Below, in pieces: positions 1-6,488 of a stretch of DNA of 13,806 bases. The translations under genes were made by a program, and so were the position numbers. Below the pieces are notes generated by a model, which had not been told where the DNA came from, ran no database searches, and was given only the letters and a program-made list of their open reading frames with translations. The stretch comes from JAAZFZ01 sp035647435 (GTDB taxonomy: Bacteria > Bacillota > Clostridia > Oscillospirales > Acutalibacteraceae): the NCBI GenBank assembly GCA_035647435.1, contig DASRNM010000142.1:1-13806 (forward strand), read 5' to 3'. Position 1 is the first letter of the stretch, and the number at the start of each line of letters is the position of its first letter.

Positions 1-215
1 ATTATAGCATGTGTAAATCTCAATACAAGATTTGTGAAAGAAATAATTAGAACAAATTTTAATGCCAAGACTACTGTTATAATTATTCGAATAGAGGTTG
101 TCAATATACATCTTATACCTTGCGAAAACTCTTGATTGAGAAAAACATCAATCAATCTTTGCCATTTGCGTTTATCAGCCTTATTGCGGACGGATTTTAA
201 CCTCAAAAAACACAT
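1..215 (-). CDS. Possible partial membrane-protein ORF, unrecognised
   Basis: A minus-strand frame stays open from a TGA at 228-230 to the left edge. From an ATG at 213-215 it gives about 71 codons and continues outside the window. The translation has a basic, charged start (NKADKRKWQRLIDVFLNQ at about residues 11-28), then a long run rich in I, V, L and T (about residues 37-65) that could be one or two membrane segments. I do not recognise the family. No convincing ribosome binding site lies before the ATG, and a frame of this length can occur by chance in such AT-rich DNA. It may be a genuine gene running leftwards, a gene remnant, or noise. Confidence 0.18.
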   Translation of the reverse strand, partial: MCFLRLKSVRNKADKRKWQRLIDVFLNQEFSQGIRCILTTSIRIIITVVLALKFVLIISFTNLVLRFTHAI

Positions 216-274
216 TACATGATAATGTCAGATTGGAAAAACTTAAACTTGAACAAAATAATATTCATATAATA

Positions 275-303
275 TTTGCATTCTTAAAATGTTATGGTAA
301 AAT
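275..303 (+). promoter_or_regulatory. Probable sigma-A promoter for mgtE (extended -10)
   Basis: A -35-like TTTGCA (275-280) and a -10 TAAAAT (298-303) are separated by 17 bp. A TGG triplet directly before the -10 (295-297) makes it an extended -10 element. It lies about 110 bp before the mgtE ATG and has a counterpart at the same place in the module upstream of the GH123-like gene. This is a sequence-pattern call only. Confidence 0.5.
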
Positions 304-351
304 AATATAATTAAATGTGTGCTCAGAAAGCCTAAAATATTTGTAGACAGA
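285..351 (+). repeat. Duplicated promoter-leader module, copy 1
   Basis: This stretch aligns without gaps to 1996-2062, with 54 of 67 positions identical by my count. It spans the -10 region, the likely transcription start and the first part of the leader. Shared blocks include GTTATGGTA, ATTAAATGTGT and ATTTGT. Downstream of 351 the two leaders diverge. A weak stem, AAATGT (313-318) with ATATTT (337-342, one G-U pair), is also possible in copy 2. Confidence 0.7.
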
Positions 352-412
352 ACATAATTAGAATATAATTCATTGCTTGGTACTCTGCTGCTACTAAAGG
401 GGGATCATACTT

Positions 413-1750
413 ATGTACGAGCTACTTTTTGATATAATAGAACAAAATAAATATGCTCAAGCAAGGCAAGAACTTGTGTGCATGGAGGCAGTTGATATTG
501 CAAAGTTTTTGGAGGAAATTGATCAGAGCAAGCTACTTCTGACCTTCAGAATATTGCCAAAGGATTTAGCCGCGAATGTATTTCCGCATCTACCAACTGA
601 TCTTCAGCAGTTTATTATCGAGTCTAGTAGTGACAAAGAAATAAAATCGATCTTGGACCAGCTTTTTTTTGATGATACCATTGACTTCATCGAAGAAATG
701 CCTTCAAATGTGGTCAAGAAAATCCTCGTGAATACAAATGAAGAAACCAGAAAATTGATTAATCAATTTCTCAACTATGCTGAATATTCAGCAGGAAGCT
801 TAATGACAATTGAGTATGTAGACTTAAAAAAAGAGATGACAGTTGCTCAGGCCATTCAGCACATTAAGGAAACTGCAATTGACAAAGAAACCATTGATAC
901 TTGCTATGTGCTGGACAATAACAGGATTCTTGTCGGCTCTACAACGCTAAGGAAACTAATTTTAAGTAAAGAATCAGCCCTAATAAAAGATATTATGCTC
1001 TCTGACGTCATTGCTTTGAACACCTATGATGATCAGGAGGAAGTTGCATACTTATTTAAGAAATATGACTATTTTGTTATGCCTGTTGTCGACAGCGAAA
1101 ACCGTCTAGTTGGCATTGTAACCGTTGATGACGTCATTGACACCATCGAACAAGAGAACACAGAAGACCTTCAAAAAATGGCCGCCATGCAGCCCTCAGA
1201 AAAGGAATATTTAAAGACGAATGCGTTCACACTGGCCAGAAATCGATTACCTTGGTTATTGTTTTTGATGATATCTGCAACCTTTACGGGCGGAATCATT
1301 AGGCAATACGAAAATGCATTGCAATCGGTCTTGGTGCTAGCATCTTTTATTCCAATGTTGATGGACACGGGAGGGAATTCAGGCTCCCAATCATCCACTT
1401 TGGTTATTCGAGGGATGGCGCTTGGAGAAATAAAGTCGCATGATATACTAAAAGTCCTGTGGAAGGAAATGCAAGTAGGTTTCATGGTCGCATCTTCTTT
1501 ATCAATCGTAAACTTTATTAGGATCTATCTATTTGATAACGTTGATCTCAAAGTAGCAATAACGGTTTGTGCTACCCTGTTTTTCACTGTAATGTTGGCT
1601 AAGAACATTGGCGGTATTCTGCCGATTGTCGCAAAAAAATTCAAACTGGACCCGGCAATCATGGCAAGTCCCATCATTACGACCATCGTTGACGCGGGTG
1701 CGCTCGTGATCTACTTCGCAATAGCGACCAGTCTATTAAACATCAGTTAA
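413..1750 (+). CDS. mgtE: Magnesium transporter MgtE
   Basis: Mg2+-gated divalent cation channel of the cytoplasmic membrane, 445 aa, close to the usual family length of about 450. The N-terminal alpha-superhelical MgtE_N domain covers roughly residues 15-120. Two CBS domains follow (about 127-190 and 195-250, with the typical PVVDSENRLVGIVTVDDV). A connecting helix leads into five membrane helices (about 278-445). The signature PMLMDTGGNSGSQSS sits at 314-328. The pore aspartate corresponds to D427 in TTIVDAGA, matching the conserved ion-site Asp of the Thermus protein. The ATG follows AAAGGGGG (396-403) at good spacing. The gene stands alone between its own promoter and a terminator. In this family cytosolic Mg2+ bound to the N and CBS domains closes the pore. 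I see no M-box riboswitch in the leader, so transcriptional Mg2+ control is not evident. Confidence 0.95.
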   Translation: MYELLFDIIEQNKYAQARQELVCMEAVDIAKFLEEIDQSKLLLTFRILPKDLAANVFPHLPTDLQQFIIESSSDKEIKSILDQLFFDDTIDFIEEMPSNVVKKILVNTNEETRKLINQFLNYAEYSAGSLMTIEYVDLKKEMTVAQAIQHIKETAIDKETIDTCYVLDNNRILVGSTTLRKLILSKESALIKDIMLSDVIALNTYDDQEEVAYLFKKYDYFVMPVVDSENRLVGIVTVDDVIDTIEQENTEDLQKMAAMQPSEKEYLKTNAFTLARNRLPWLLFLMISATFTGGIIRQYENALQSVLVLASFIPMLMDTGGNSGSQSSTLVIRGMALGEIKSHDILKVLWKEMQVGFMVASSLSIVNFIRIYLFDNVDLKVAITVCATLFFTVMLAKNIGGILPIVAKKFKLDPAIMASPIITTIVDAGALVIYFAIATSLLNIS

Positions 1751-1840
1751 AACCTGCTGTTACCTAAGCTGGGCGCACAAAACTTATATCAAAAAGCCAA
1801 GAGTAGAACGCTCTCTTTAGCAACAATATTTCAATTAATA

Positions 1841-1900
1841 AAAAAGCTGGTTAATCAATGCGATTCGTTGAGTTGCATTTGATGTGCCAGCTTTCTTTTT
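1841..1900 (+). terminator. Rho-independent terminator after mgtE
   Basis: AAAGCTGG (1843-1850) pairs perfectly with CCAGCTTT (1887-1894). Inner pairing ATCAA-TGC with GCA-T-TTGAT extends the stem apart from a bulge. A T-rich tail (CTTTTT, 1895-1900) follows. It lies about 90 bp after the mgtE stop and before the next promoter, so mgtE is probably monocistronic. Confidence 0.75.
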
Positions 1901-1985
1901 GTGTATCATGTGCCAATTCAATACCTGAAACATTGGAGAGGGCAGATTGAGACTTTTAAACTTATTAAATTAATTTTACATTCTG

Positions 1986-2014
1986 TTTACACCACTAAAA
2001 CGTTATGGTAGAAT
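1986..2014 (+). promoter_or_regulatory. Sigma-A-type promoter for the GH123-like gene
   Basis: TTTACA (1986-1991, 5 of 6 to consensus), a 17-bp spacer and TAGAAT (2009-2014, 5 of 6), with TGG (2006-2008) giving an extended -10. It lies about 135 bp before the start codon and leaves a long leader. The same arrangement is found upstream of mgtE. Confidence 0.6.
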
Positions 2015-2062
2015 TATATCATTAAATGTGTATTTAGAAACCTCAAAACATTTGTCAACAGA
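1996..2062 (+). repeat. Duplicated promoter-leader module, copy 2
   Basis: Ungapped match to 285-351 at about 81% identity, in the same orientation and at the same place relative to the -10 element. AAATGT (2024-2029) can pair with ACATTT (2048-2053). The matching stem in copy 1 is kept by a C-to-T change that turns a G-C pair into a G-U pair. This is suggestive but far too little to establish a conserved RNA. Confidence 0.7.
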
Positions 2063-2078
2063 GCTCTTCGGCACGCCC

Positions 2079-2137
2079 TTAACTTACATAATTTTGATTT
2101 TATCTGTTGGTGAATTGTCAATGTTTAACTTACATAA
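2079..2137 (+). promoter_or_regulatory. 13-bp direct repeats in the GH123-like gene leader
   Basis: TTAACTTACATAA occurs exactly at 2079-2091 and again at 2125-2137, 46 bp apart. The second copy runs into the ribosome binding site (AAAGGAGA, 2136-2143). Repeated sites between promoter and start codon can be operators or sites of translational control. No regulator is recognisable in the window, and chance similarity in AT-rich DNA is possible. Confidence 0.3.
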
Positions 2138-2149
2138 AGGAGAACGCTT

Positions 2150-3784
2150 ATGTTAAAGTGCACTGTGTTAAGCTCCATGGCGAAAGTTTTTGCTGATGAA
2201 AAACTGAACAATAGACCCATTCAAAAGCTTTCAATACTTAAGAATGAAAGAACATCGTTTCAAACAGCCTTATATTATGAAGATAAAAGCGATTTAAGTG
2301 TTGAGATTCAAGTCAAATCTACACTTGCGGATAAGATTCACATTTACACTGTGGAATCTATTCCATCAGCATTGCCGGCGCCAAATGATCATGATGATTA
2401 TTTTTTGAGCACCGAACCGGGGCAATTTCCTGACCTACTACGGCCGCTTGAAAGCCCGTTTTTATTAAAAACGAAACAAATGCAAAGCGTCTGGTTTGAA
2501 CTCGACCCAGATGGTGAGAGCGAAGCCAGAGAGCACCCTGTTGAAATTAACTTTATATCAAACGGCAAAGTGATTTGCTCGGCTTGTGTTGTGATTGAAA
2601 TCATTAACGCCGCCTTGCCTGCTCAAACTCTTATTCACACAAACTGGTTTCATACCGACTGCCTTGCAACTTGGTACAAAACAGAAGTTTTCAGCGAAGA
2701 ATACTGGCGCATAGTAGAGAATTATATTAAAAACGCCGTGCATCATGGCATCAACTTCATTTTAACTCCTTTGTTTACCCCCCCGTTGGATACGCAGCAG
2801 GGTGGGGAGCGGCCGACCGTTCAGCTTGTGGAGGTCACTCGAGAAGGCGAACAATATAGCTTTAATTTTGACAACCTTAAACGATGGGTTGATATTTGCA
2901 ACCGCTGTGGTGTTAAATATTTTGAAATGTCCCACCTTTTTTCACAATGGGGAGCAAAACACGCTCCAAAGGTGGAAGCTGTAGTGGATGGCAAACGCGT
3001 TAAACTGTTTGGCTGGAAAACTTGGGCGGCAAGTAAAAAATATACGGGGTTTTTAACAGAATTTGCTGCGGCACTGAATTTGTTTATTGACGAAAACGGA
3101 ATCAAAGAACGATGTTTTTTCCATGTTTCAGATGAACCAAATTTGTCGCAATACAATGATTATAAAAAAAGAAGCCTTTTTGTTGAGAAGTTGTTTCCCG
3201 ACTTTCCTGTGATAGATGCACTTTCAGACTTCAAATTCTACAGTAAAGGTGCTGTGAAAATTCCAATTCCAGCTAACAATCATATTGAACCGTTTATCGG
3301 TAAGGTGCCAGAACTCTGGACTTATTACTGCTGTGGTCAATATAAAAACTATGTATCCAATCGTTTTTTCGCCATGCCTTCCCAGCGCAACCGTGTTCTC
3401 GGGTTTCAGCTCTACAAATACGATGTCAAAGGATTTTTACAATGGGGGCACAATTTTTGGTATTCGCAGTATTCAGTGAGAGAGATAAACCCTTTTGAAG
3501 AAAGTGATGCCGGCAAGGCGTTCCCCTCGGGTGATGCCTATGTTGTTTATCCAGGTGATGATGGCACGCCACTCAACTCTCTGCGACTGAAAGTGTTTTA
3601 CGATGCATTGCAGGATATGCGTGCATTGCAGCTGCTCGAGAGTTTTGTCGGCAAAGAGAAAACGCTTGCTTTGCTTGAAGAGGGGCTGTCAGAACCTATA
3701 ACATTTACTTCCTACCCCCGCAGTGAGGATTGGCACTTAGCAAAACGAGAGCAGATAAACATGGAGATTAAAAAACTTATATAA
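2150..3784 (+). CDS. GH123/DUF4091-type glycoside hydrolase
   Basis: Predicted cytoplasmic glycosidase, 544 aa, with no signal peptide or membrane segment. Residues about 1-155 look like the N-terminal beta-sandwich of the family. About 160-450 form the TIM-barrel-like catalytic part. The C-terminal hallmark GDAYVVYPGDDGTPLNSLRLK (starting near 461), followed by FYDALQDMRALQLLE, is typical of DUF4091 proteins, whose catalytic domain is shared with family GH123. HVSDEP (325-330) supplies an adjacent Asp-Glu pair (D328, E329). GH123 beta-N-acetylgalactosaminidases use such a pair for substrate-assisted hydrolysis. Many DUF4091 members are uncharacterised, so the substrate here is open. The ATG follows AAAGGAGA (2136-2143). 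The gene is flanked by its own promoter and terminator. A GH38 mannosidase lies about 6 kb downstream, which hints at glycan breakdown in the cytoplasm. Confidence 0.82.
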   Translation: MLKCTVLSSMAKVFADEKLNNRPIQKLSILKNERTSFQTALYYEDKSDLSVEIQVKSTLADKIHIYTVESIPSALPAPNDHDDYFLSTEPGQFPDLLRPLESPFLLKTKQMQSVWFELDPDGESEAREHPVEINFISNGKVICSACVVIEIINAALPAQTLIHTNWFHTDCLATWYKTEVFSEEYWRIVENYIKNAVHHGINFILTPLFTPPLDTQQGGERPTVQLVEVTREGEQYSFNFDNLKRWVDICNRCGVKYFEMSHLFSQWGAKHAPKVEAVVDGKRVKLFGWKTWAASKKYTGFLTEFAAALNLFIDENGIKERCFFHVSDEPNLSQYNDYKKRSLFVEKLFPDFPVIDALSDFKFYSKGAVKIPIPANNHIEPFIGKVPELWTYYCCGQYKNYVSNRFFAMPSQRNRVLGFQLYKYDVKGFLQWGHNFWYSQYSVREINPFEESDAGKAFPSGDAYVVYPGDDGTPLNSLRLKVFYDALQDMRALQLLESFVGKEKTLALLEEGLSEPITFTSYPRSEDWHLAKREQINMEIKKLI

Positions 3785-3794
3785 AACAACTCAA

Positions 3795-3837
3795 AATGCG
3801 GCAGTCTCTAAAACAGGGGATTGCCGCATAGTGTTTT
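3795..3837 (+). terminator. Terminator after the GH123-like gene
   Basis: ATGCGGCA (3796-3803) pairs with TGCCGCAT (3822-3829), 11 bp after the stop codon. The inner bases extend the stem by about six pairs, including G-U pairs, around an A-rich loop. A short, weak T-tract (GTGTTTTA) follows, so termination may be incomplete. Confidence 0.65.
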
Positions 3838-4148
3838 ATGAATGCATGAAGATGATACGTAATTTCAGTGGTGTTATTATGTGCATTGCTTAAATGCCAG
3901 AAAATGCTTATATGTTTTTATGTTTATCTTGACACTTGGAAAAATTCTGTTTCCTTTTGAACATTGGATAGAATGGTTCTCTTTTGATCTGACACTCTTT
4001 GTTTTTTTTATGTATTATATATTTTGCTATACATAAATTTATTACACTTAAACACACTAACAGAAGCGATTAATCTTGTGGGGGAAAACACATGAAAATC
4101 AAAAGTTATTAGCATACGTTAGCTAACAAAAAAAGCATTTAAAACTTT
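3838..4148. other. Gene-free AT-rich region with an RBS and six-codon stub
   Basis: No convincing gene lies here. On the plus strand a possible promoter (CTGACA 3989-3994, TATTAT 4013-4018, 18-bp spacer) is followed by a G-rich ribosome binding site (about 4080-4084). An ATG at 4092 then reads only MKIKSY before TAG (4110-4112). A 10-bp palindrome GTTAGCTAAC lies at 4118-4127. The layout resembles the 5' end of a gene whose body has been lost, or a leader peptide in front of the hairpin at 4149-4179. Neither is proven. Confidence 0.35.
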
Positions 4149-4179
4149 ACACCCCTGCAGTCATAAACTGCAGGGGTGT
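4149..4179. terminator. Strong hairpin, probably a bidirectional terminator
   Basis: ACACCCCTGCAG (4149-4160) and CTGCAGGGGTGT (4168-4179) form a perfect 12-bp stem with a 7-nt loop. On the plus strand it is followed by a T-rich stretch. On the minus strand, after about 12 nt, a run of seven T follows (the A-run at about 4128-4134 on the plus strand). It lies about 115 bp beyond the stop of the minus-strand surface-protein remnant, so it may have ended that transcript and also any plus-strand transcript from the stub at 4092. Confidence 0.7.
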
Positions 4180-4295
4180 TGTTTGTTGCTTTTCATTTTT
4201 TGTGCATGTCGGCAAATTCTATGCCCAATTAGTAAAACTTCAAAAGCCTTTATTGTTTAAATTAAAAATAACAAACACACTAAAAATTCTCGCTG

Positions 4296-4493
4296 TTAAA
4301 TCATGTTCTTTTTGCAACGAGCGGCATACACTACACCTGTAAAGATTAATAACATTGATACTGATACTATCAAGGAGATAAACCTTGCGTTTTCATTTTT
4401 ACTGCCCGTTGGAGGGATAGTGACATCAGGTTTCGTAGTGGTTTCTGCTTCAGTAGTAGTTTCTGCTTCAGTAGTAGTTTCTGCTTCAGTAGT
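4296..4493 (-). pseudogene. 3' end of an LPXTG-type cell-wall-anchored surface protein
   Basis: The minus strand encodes a textbook sortase substrate C-terminus. A Thr/Glu-rich stalk of TTEAET repeats leads to KPDVT, then the sorting motif IPPTG (codons at 4404-4418), a hydrophobic span (FISLIVSVSMLLIFTGVVYAA) and a basic tail (RCKKN) before TAA at 4296-4298. Sortases cleave between T and G of such motifs and link the protein to peptidoglycan. About 65 codons remain. Everything N-terminal of the stalk, including signal peptide and functional domains, is missing. Upstream of 4494 the minus frame continues only as antisense of hsdM. The original function cannot be told. The hairpin at 4149-4179 would be its terminator. 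The remnant lacks a promoter and start codon of its own and should be silent. Confidence 0.8.
4441..4493 (+). repeat. Three tandem 18-bp units coding the surface-protein stalk
   Basis: The unit GTTTCTGCTTCAGTAGTA occurs at 4441-4458 and 4459-4476, and to its last base at 4477-4493. On the minus strand each unit encodes six residues of the TTEAET stalk. A diverged partial unit precedes them (about 4434-4440). The repeat stops exactly where hsdM homology begins, so the break fell in or at the edge of a repeat array. Confidence 0.9.
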
Positions 4494-4497
4494 CGGT

Positions 4498-5718
4498 CTT
4501 GCCGAAATTCGCAACAATGAATACAACTTGAACATTCCACGCTATGTTGATTCTTCACAATCTCCAGAAAGTTGGGATATATATGCGTCTATGTTTGGAG
4601 GCATACCCAAAAAAGAAATTGAAGAACTTTCTGCTTACTGGCAGGCGTTCCCTGAGTTGAAGAAAGATTTATTTACGCAAAGTTCTGGCGAGCATGTGCA
4701 AATTGTAAAAGGCAACTTAAAGGACATCATCAAAAACCACCCTACCGTGACGGCATTCAAAGAAAATTATGCGGCAAGCTTTGCAGGCTTTGATGACATG
4801 CTACATAATCGCCTTATAAATGAAATGGAAACGCTTAACATCAACAAAGAAGAAGCAACTCTTAGCAACGAGATTTTCAGGCGTCTTTCTTCTATCCCGT
4901 TAGTGGATGAATACAAAGCGTATCAATTGCTCAATGACGGGTGGACAAGCAACATATCAATTGACCTTGAAATGATTCAAACTGAAGGCTTTGCAGCCAC
5001 GAAAAAAGTTGACGCAAACATGGTTTTAAAGAAAAAGAATGGCAAAGATGTTGAAGTTCAACAAGGTTGGGTTGGCAGAATTGTTCCATTCAGCTTAGTG
5101 CAAGAAACATTGCTTAGTGATGAGAACATGGCATTGAAAGCAAAAGAAGAACGGTTCGCACAGGTGATTTCTGAAAATCAAGAAATTTTTGACTCCCTAA
5201 CAGAAGAAGACAAGGAAGACTTGAAAGATGTTTTGAACAATGGCAAAACCGCCTTTTCTTCATCGTCTTTAAACAAACTTGCTAAAGATTTGCTAAAAGA
5301 GCACTCTGCTCCAGAGTATGAACAAGACAGCCTTGAAAGCAAAGTTCTCGCAGTTCAGGCTTTGTCTGCAGAAGAAAGCGCACTGAAAAAAGAGATAAAG
5401 ACGGACACGGCGAACCTGCAAAAACTTGCAAAAGAAACGATTGAAAACTTAACAGACAGCCAAGTGTGCACTTTGTTAGAAAAGAAATGGATTGCGCCGT
5501 TGATATTAGCCTTGCAACAAATGCCCTTTGCTATCCTTGACGAACTCGAAGCGAAAGTGCAGGCGTTGTCTGACAAATACTCCACCACCTTATCCGATGT
5601 GGAGGGTGAAATCATTGAAACGCAGGCACAGTTATCCTCTATGATTGACGACCTCAGCGGTAGCGACGCTGACATAAGAGGGCTAACAGAGCTCAAATCC
5701 CTTTTGGGAGGTGAGTGA
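4498..5718 (+). pseudogene. hsdM: Type I restriction methyltransferase subunit HsdM, 5'-truncated
   Basis: About 406 C-terminal residues of the large type I modification subunit. Recognisable homology begins at LAEIRNNEYNLNIPRYVDSS (from 4498), a block that in HsdM follows the catalytic domain. It continues through GGIPKKEIEELSAYWQAFPEL and QGWVGRIVPFSLVQ to a helical, probably coiled-coil tail ending LKSLLGGE. The N-terminal helical domain and the SAM-binding and N6-adenine methylation motifs (FxGxG type, NPPF/Y) are absent, so no methylation is possible from this gene. The open frame can be extended upstream to an ATG at 4303, but those 65 codons are the antisense of the surface-protein sorting signal, and no ribosome binding site precedes that ATG. 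The TGA stop lies 1 nt before the hsdS ATG, the usual hsdM-hsdS coupling. The stretch is otherwise free of stops, suggesting a recent truncation. Confidence 0.88.
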
Positions 5719-6215
5719 TATGGCTGTTGACACAAAAACACCCGCTATAAGGTTCAAAGGATTTACCAACGCTTGGGAACAGCGTAAGCTCTCAGAAGTG
5801 GTTTGCCGTGTCTCTGTAATGTCAGATGAAATTGGTCTACCGCGAGTTGAGTATGAGGATATCAATTCTGGACAAGGGACTCTGAATAAAAACATATATG
5901 AAAAAAACAGTACTAAGCAAGGTGTGTTATTCCATGAAAATGATGTATTGTTCGGAAAGCTGCGGCCATATCTAAAAAACTGGCTTTTAGCAGGCTTTTC
6001 TGGCATTGCTGTCGGTGATTTTTGGGTCCTCCGTGGTGATGAAACTGATAGTGGTTTTGTCTATTCATTAATTCAGAGTAGTGCCTTTGATGAGGTTGCT
6101 AACCAGTCATCTGGGACAAAAATGCCTCGTTCAGATTGGAATCTGGTGTCGAATACTGTATTTTCGATTCCACACTCGAAGGGGGAGCAACATCAAATTG
6201 GAACCTTCTTTATTC

Positions 6216-6250
6216 ACCTCGACTCCCTTATCACCCTTCATCAGCGTAAG
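6216..6250 (+). repeat. 35-bp perfect direct repeat in hsdS, copy 1
   Basis: Identical to 6383-6417, 167 bp away. It encodes LDSLITLHQRK of the central conserved region of HsdS. Exchange between the copies would remove 167 bp, including the premature stop, and rejoin TRD1 to the C-terminal region in frame. Confidence 0.95.
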
Positions 6251-6382
6251 CTTAAAAAACTACAAAATGGGTAGGACTTGAAGGCAGTACGATAAAAAGG
6301 CTTTATAATGAGAACATTTTGGGAACCTCCATTTCTGTACCTTCACTTGAGGAACAAAGAATAATAGACGGTTTCTTTACCA

Positions 6383-6417
6383 ACCTCGACTCCCTTATCA
6401 CCCTTCATCAGCGTAAG
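6383..6417 (+). repeat. 35-bp perfect direct repeat in hsdS, copy 2
   Basis: Identical to 6216-6250. It encodes the same LDSLITLHQRK peptide in the C-terminal conserved region of HsdS. In type I systems such repeats are known substrates for homologous recombination that changes HsdS specificity. Confidence 0.95.
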
Positions 6418-6488
6418 TATGAAAAATTGCAGAATCTCAAAAAAGCTTGTCTTGACAAGATGTTTGTATAAGAAAGGAGCGTAATCTT

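Larger units (their letters stand above)
5720..6471 (+). pseudogene. hsdS: Type I specificity subunit HsdS, second TRD deleted and frame broken
   Basis: Target-recognition subunit of the type I enzyme. ATG 5720 is preferred over GTG 5711 because GGGAGGTGA (5706-5714) is an excellent ribosome binding site for it. The first frame (5720-6274, about 184 aa) holds one complete target recognition domain (KGFTNAWEQRKLSEVV... KMPRSDWNLVSNTVFSIP). The conserved spacer GEQHQIGTFFIHLDSLITLHQRKLKKLQN follows, then a premature TAG. From 6271 in another frame comes the C-terminus: about 20 residues of a second TRD end (VGLEGSTIKRLYNENILGTSI) and the second conserved region (EEQRIIDGFFTNLDSLITLHQRKYEKLQNLKKACLDKMFV) to TAA 6469-6471. 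An intact HsdS is about 400 aa, so most of TRD2 is lost and the frame is broken. The 184-aa product could still be made as a half-subunit without its C-terminal conserved region. Confidence 0.88.

Noticed and set aside
132..155. Inverted repeat TTGATTGA / TCAATCAA as a terminator
   Set aside because: It is an 8-bp AT-rich stem with an 8-nt loop, no T-tract and no identified gene ending nearby.
304..412. Possible M-box (Mg2+) riboswitch in the mgtE leader
   Set aside because: The leader is about 100 nt and AT-rich. It shows none of the conserved M-box blocks or the terminator/antiterminator layout.
3945..3974. Third copy of the promoter-leader module
   Set aside because: TTCTGTTT and TAGAAT recur here as in 1981-2014, but gaps are needed and similarity stops after the -10-like hexamer, so I treat it as chance.
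4441..4493. CRISPR-like or regulatory repeat
   Set aside because: The 18-bp units are adjacent with no spacers and code for the TTEAET stalk of a surface protein on the minus strand.
5711..5719. GTG 5711 as hsdS start
   Set aside because: This GTG is part of the ribosome binding sequence GGGAGGTGA for the better placed ATG at 5720, and it would overlap the hsdM stop.
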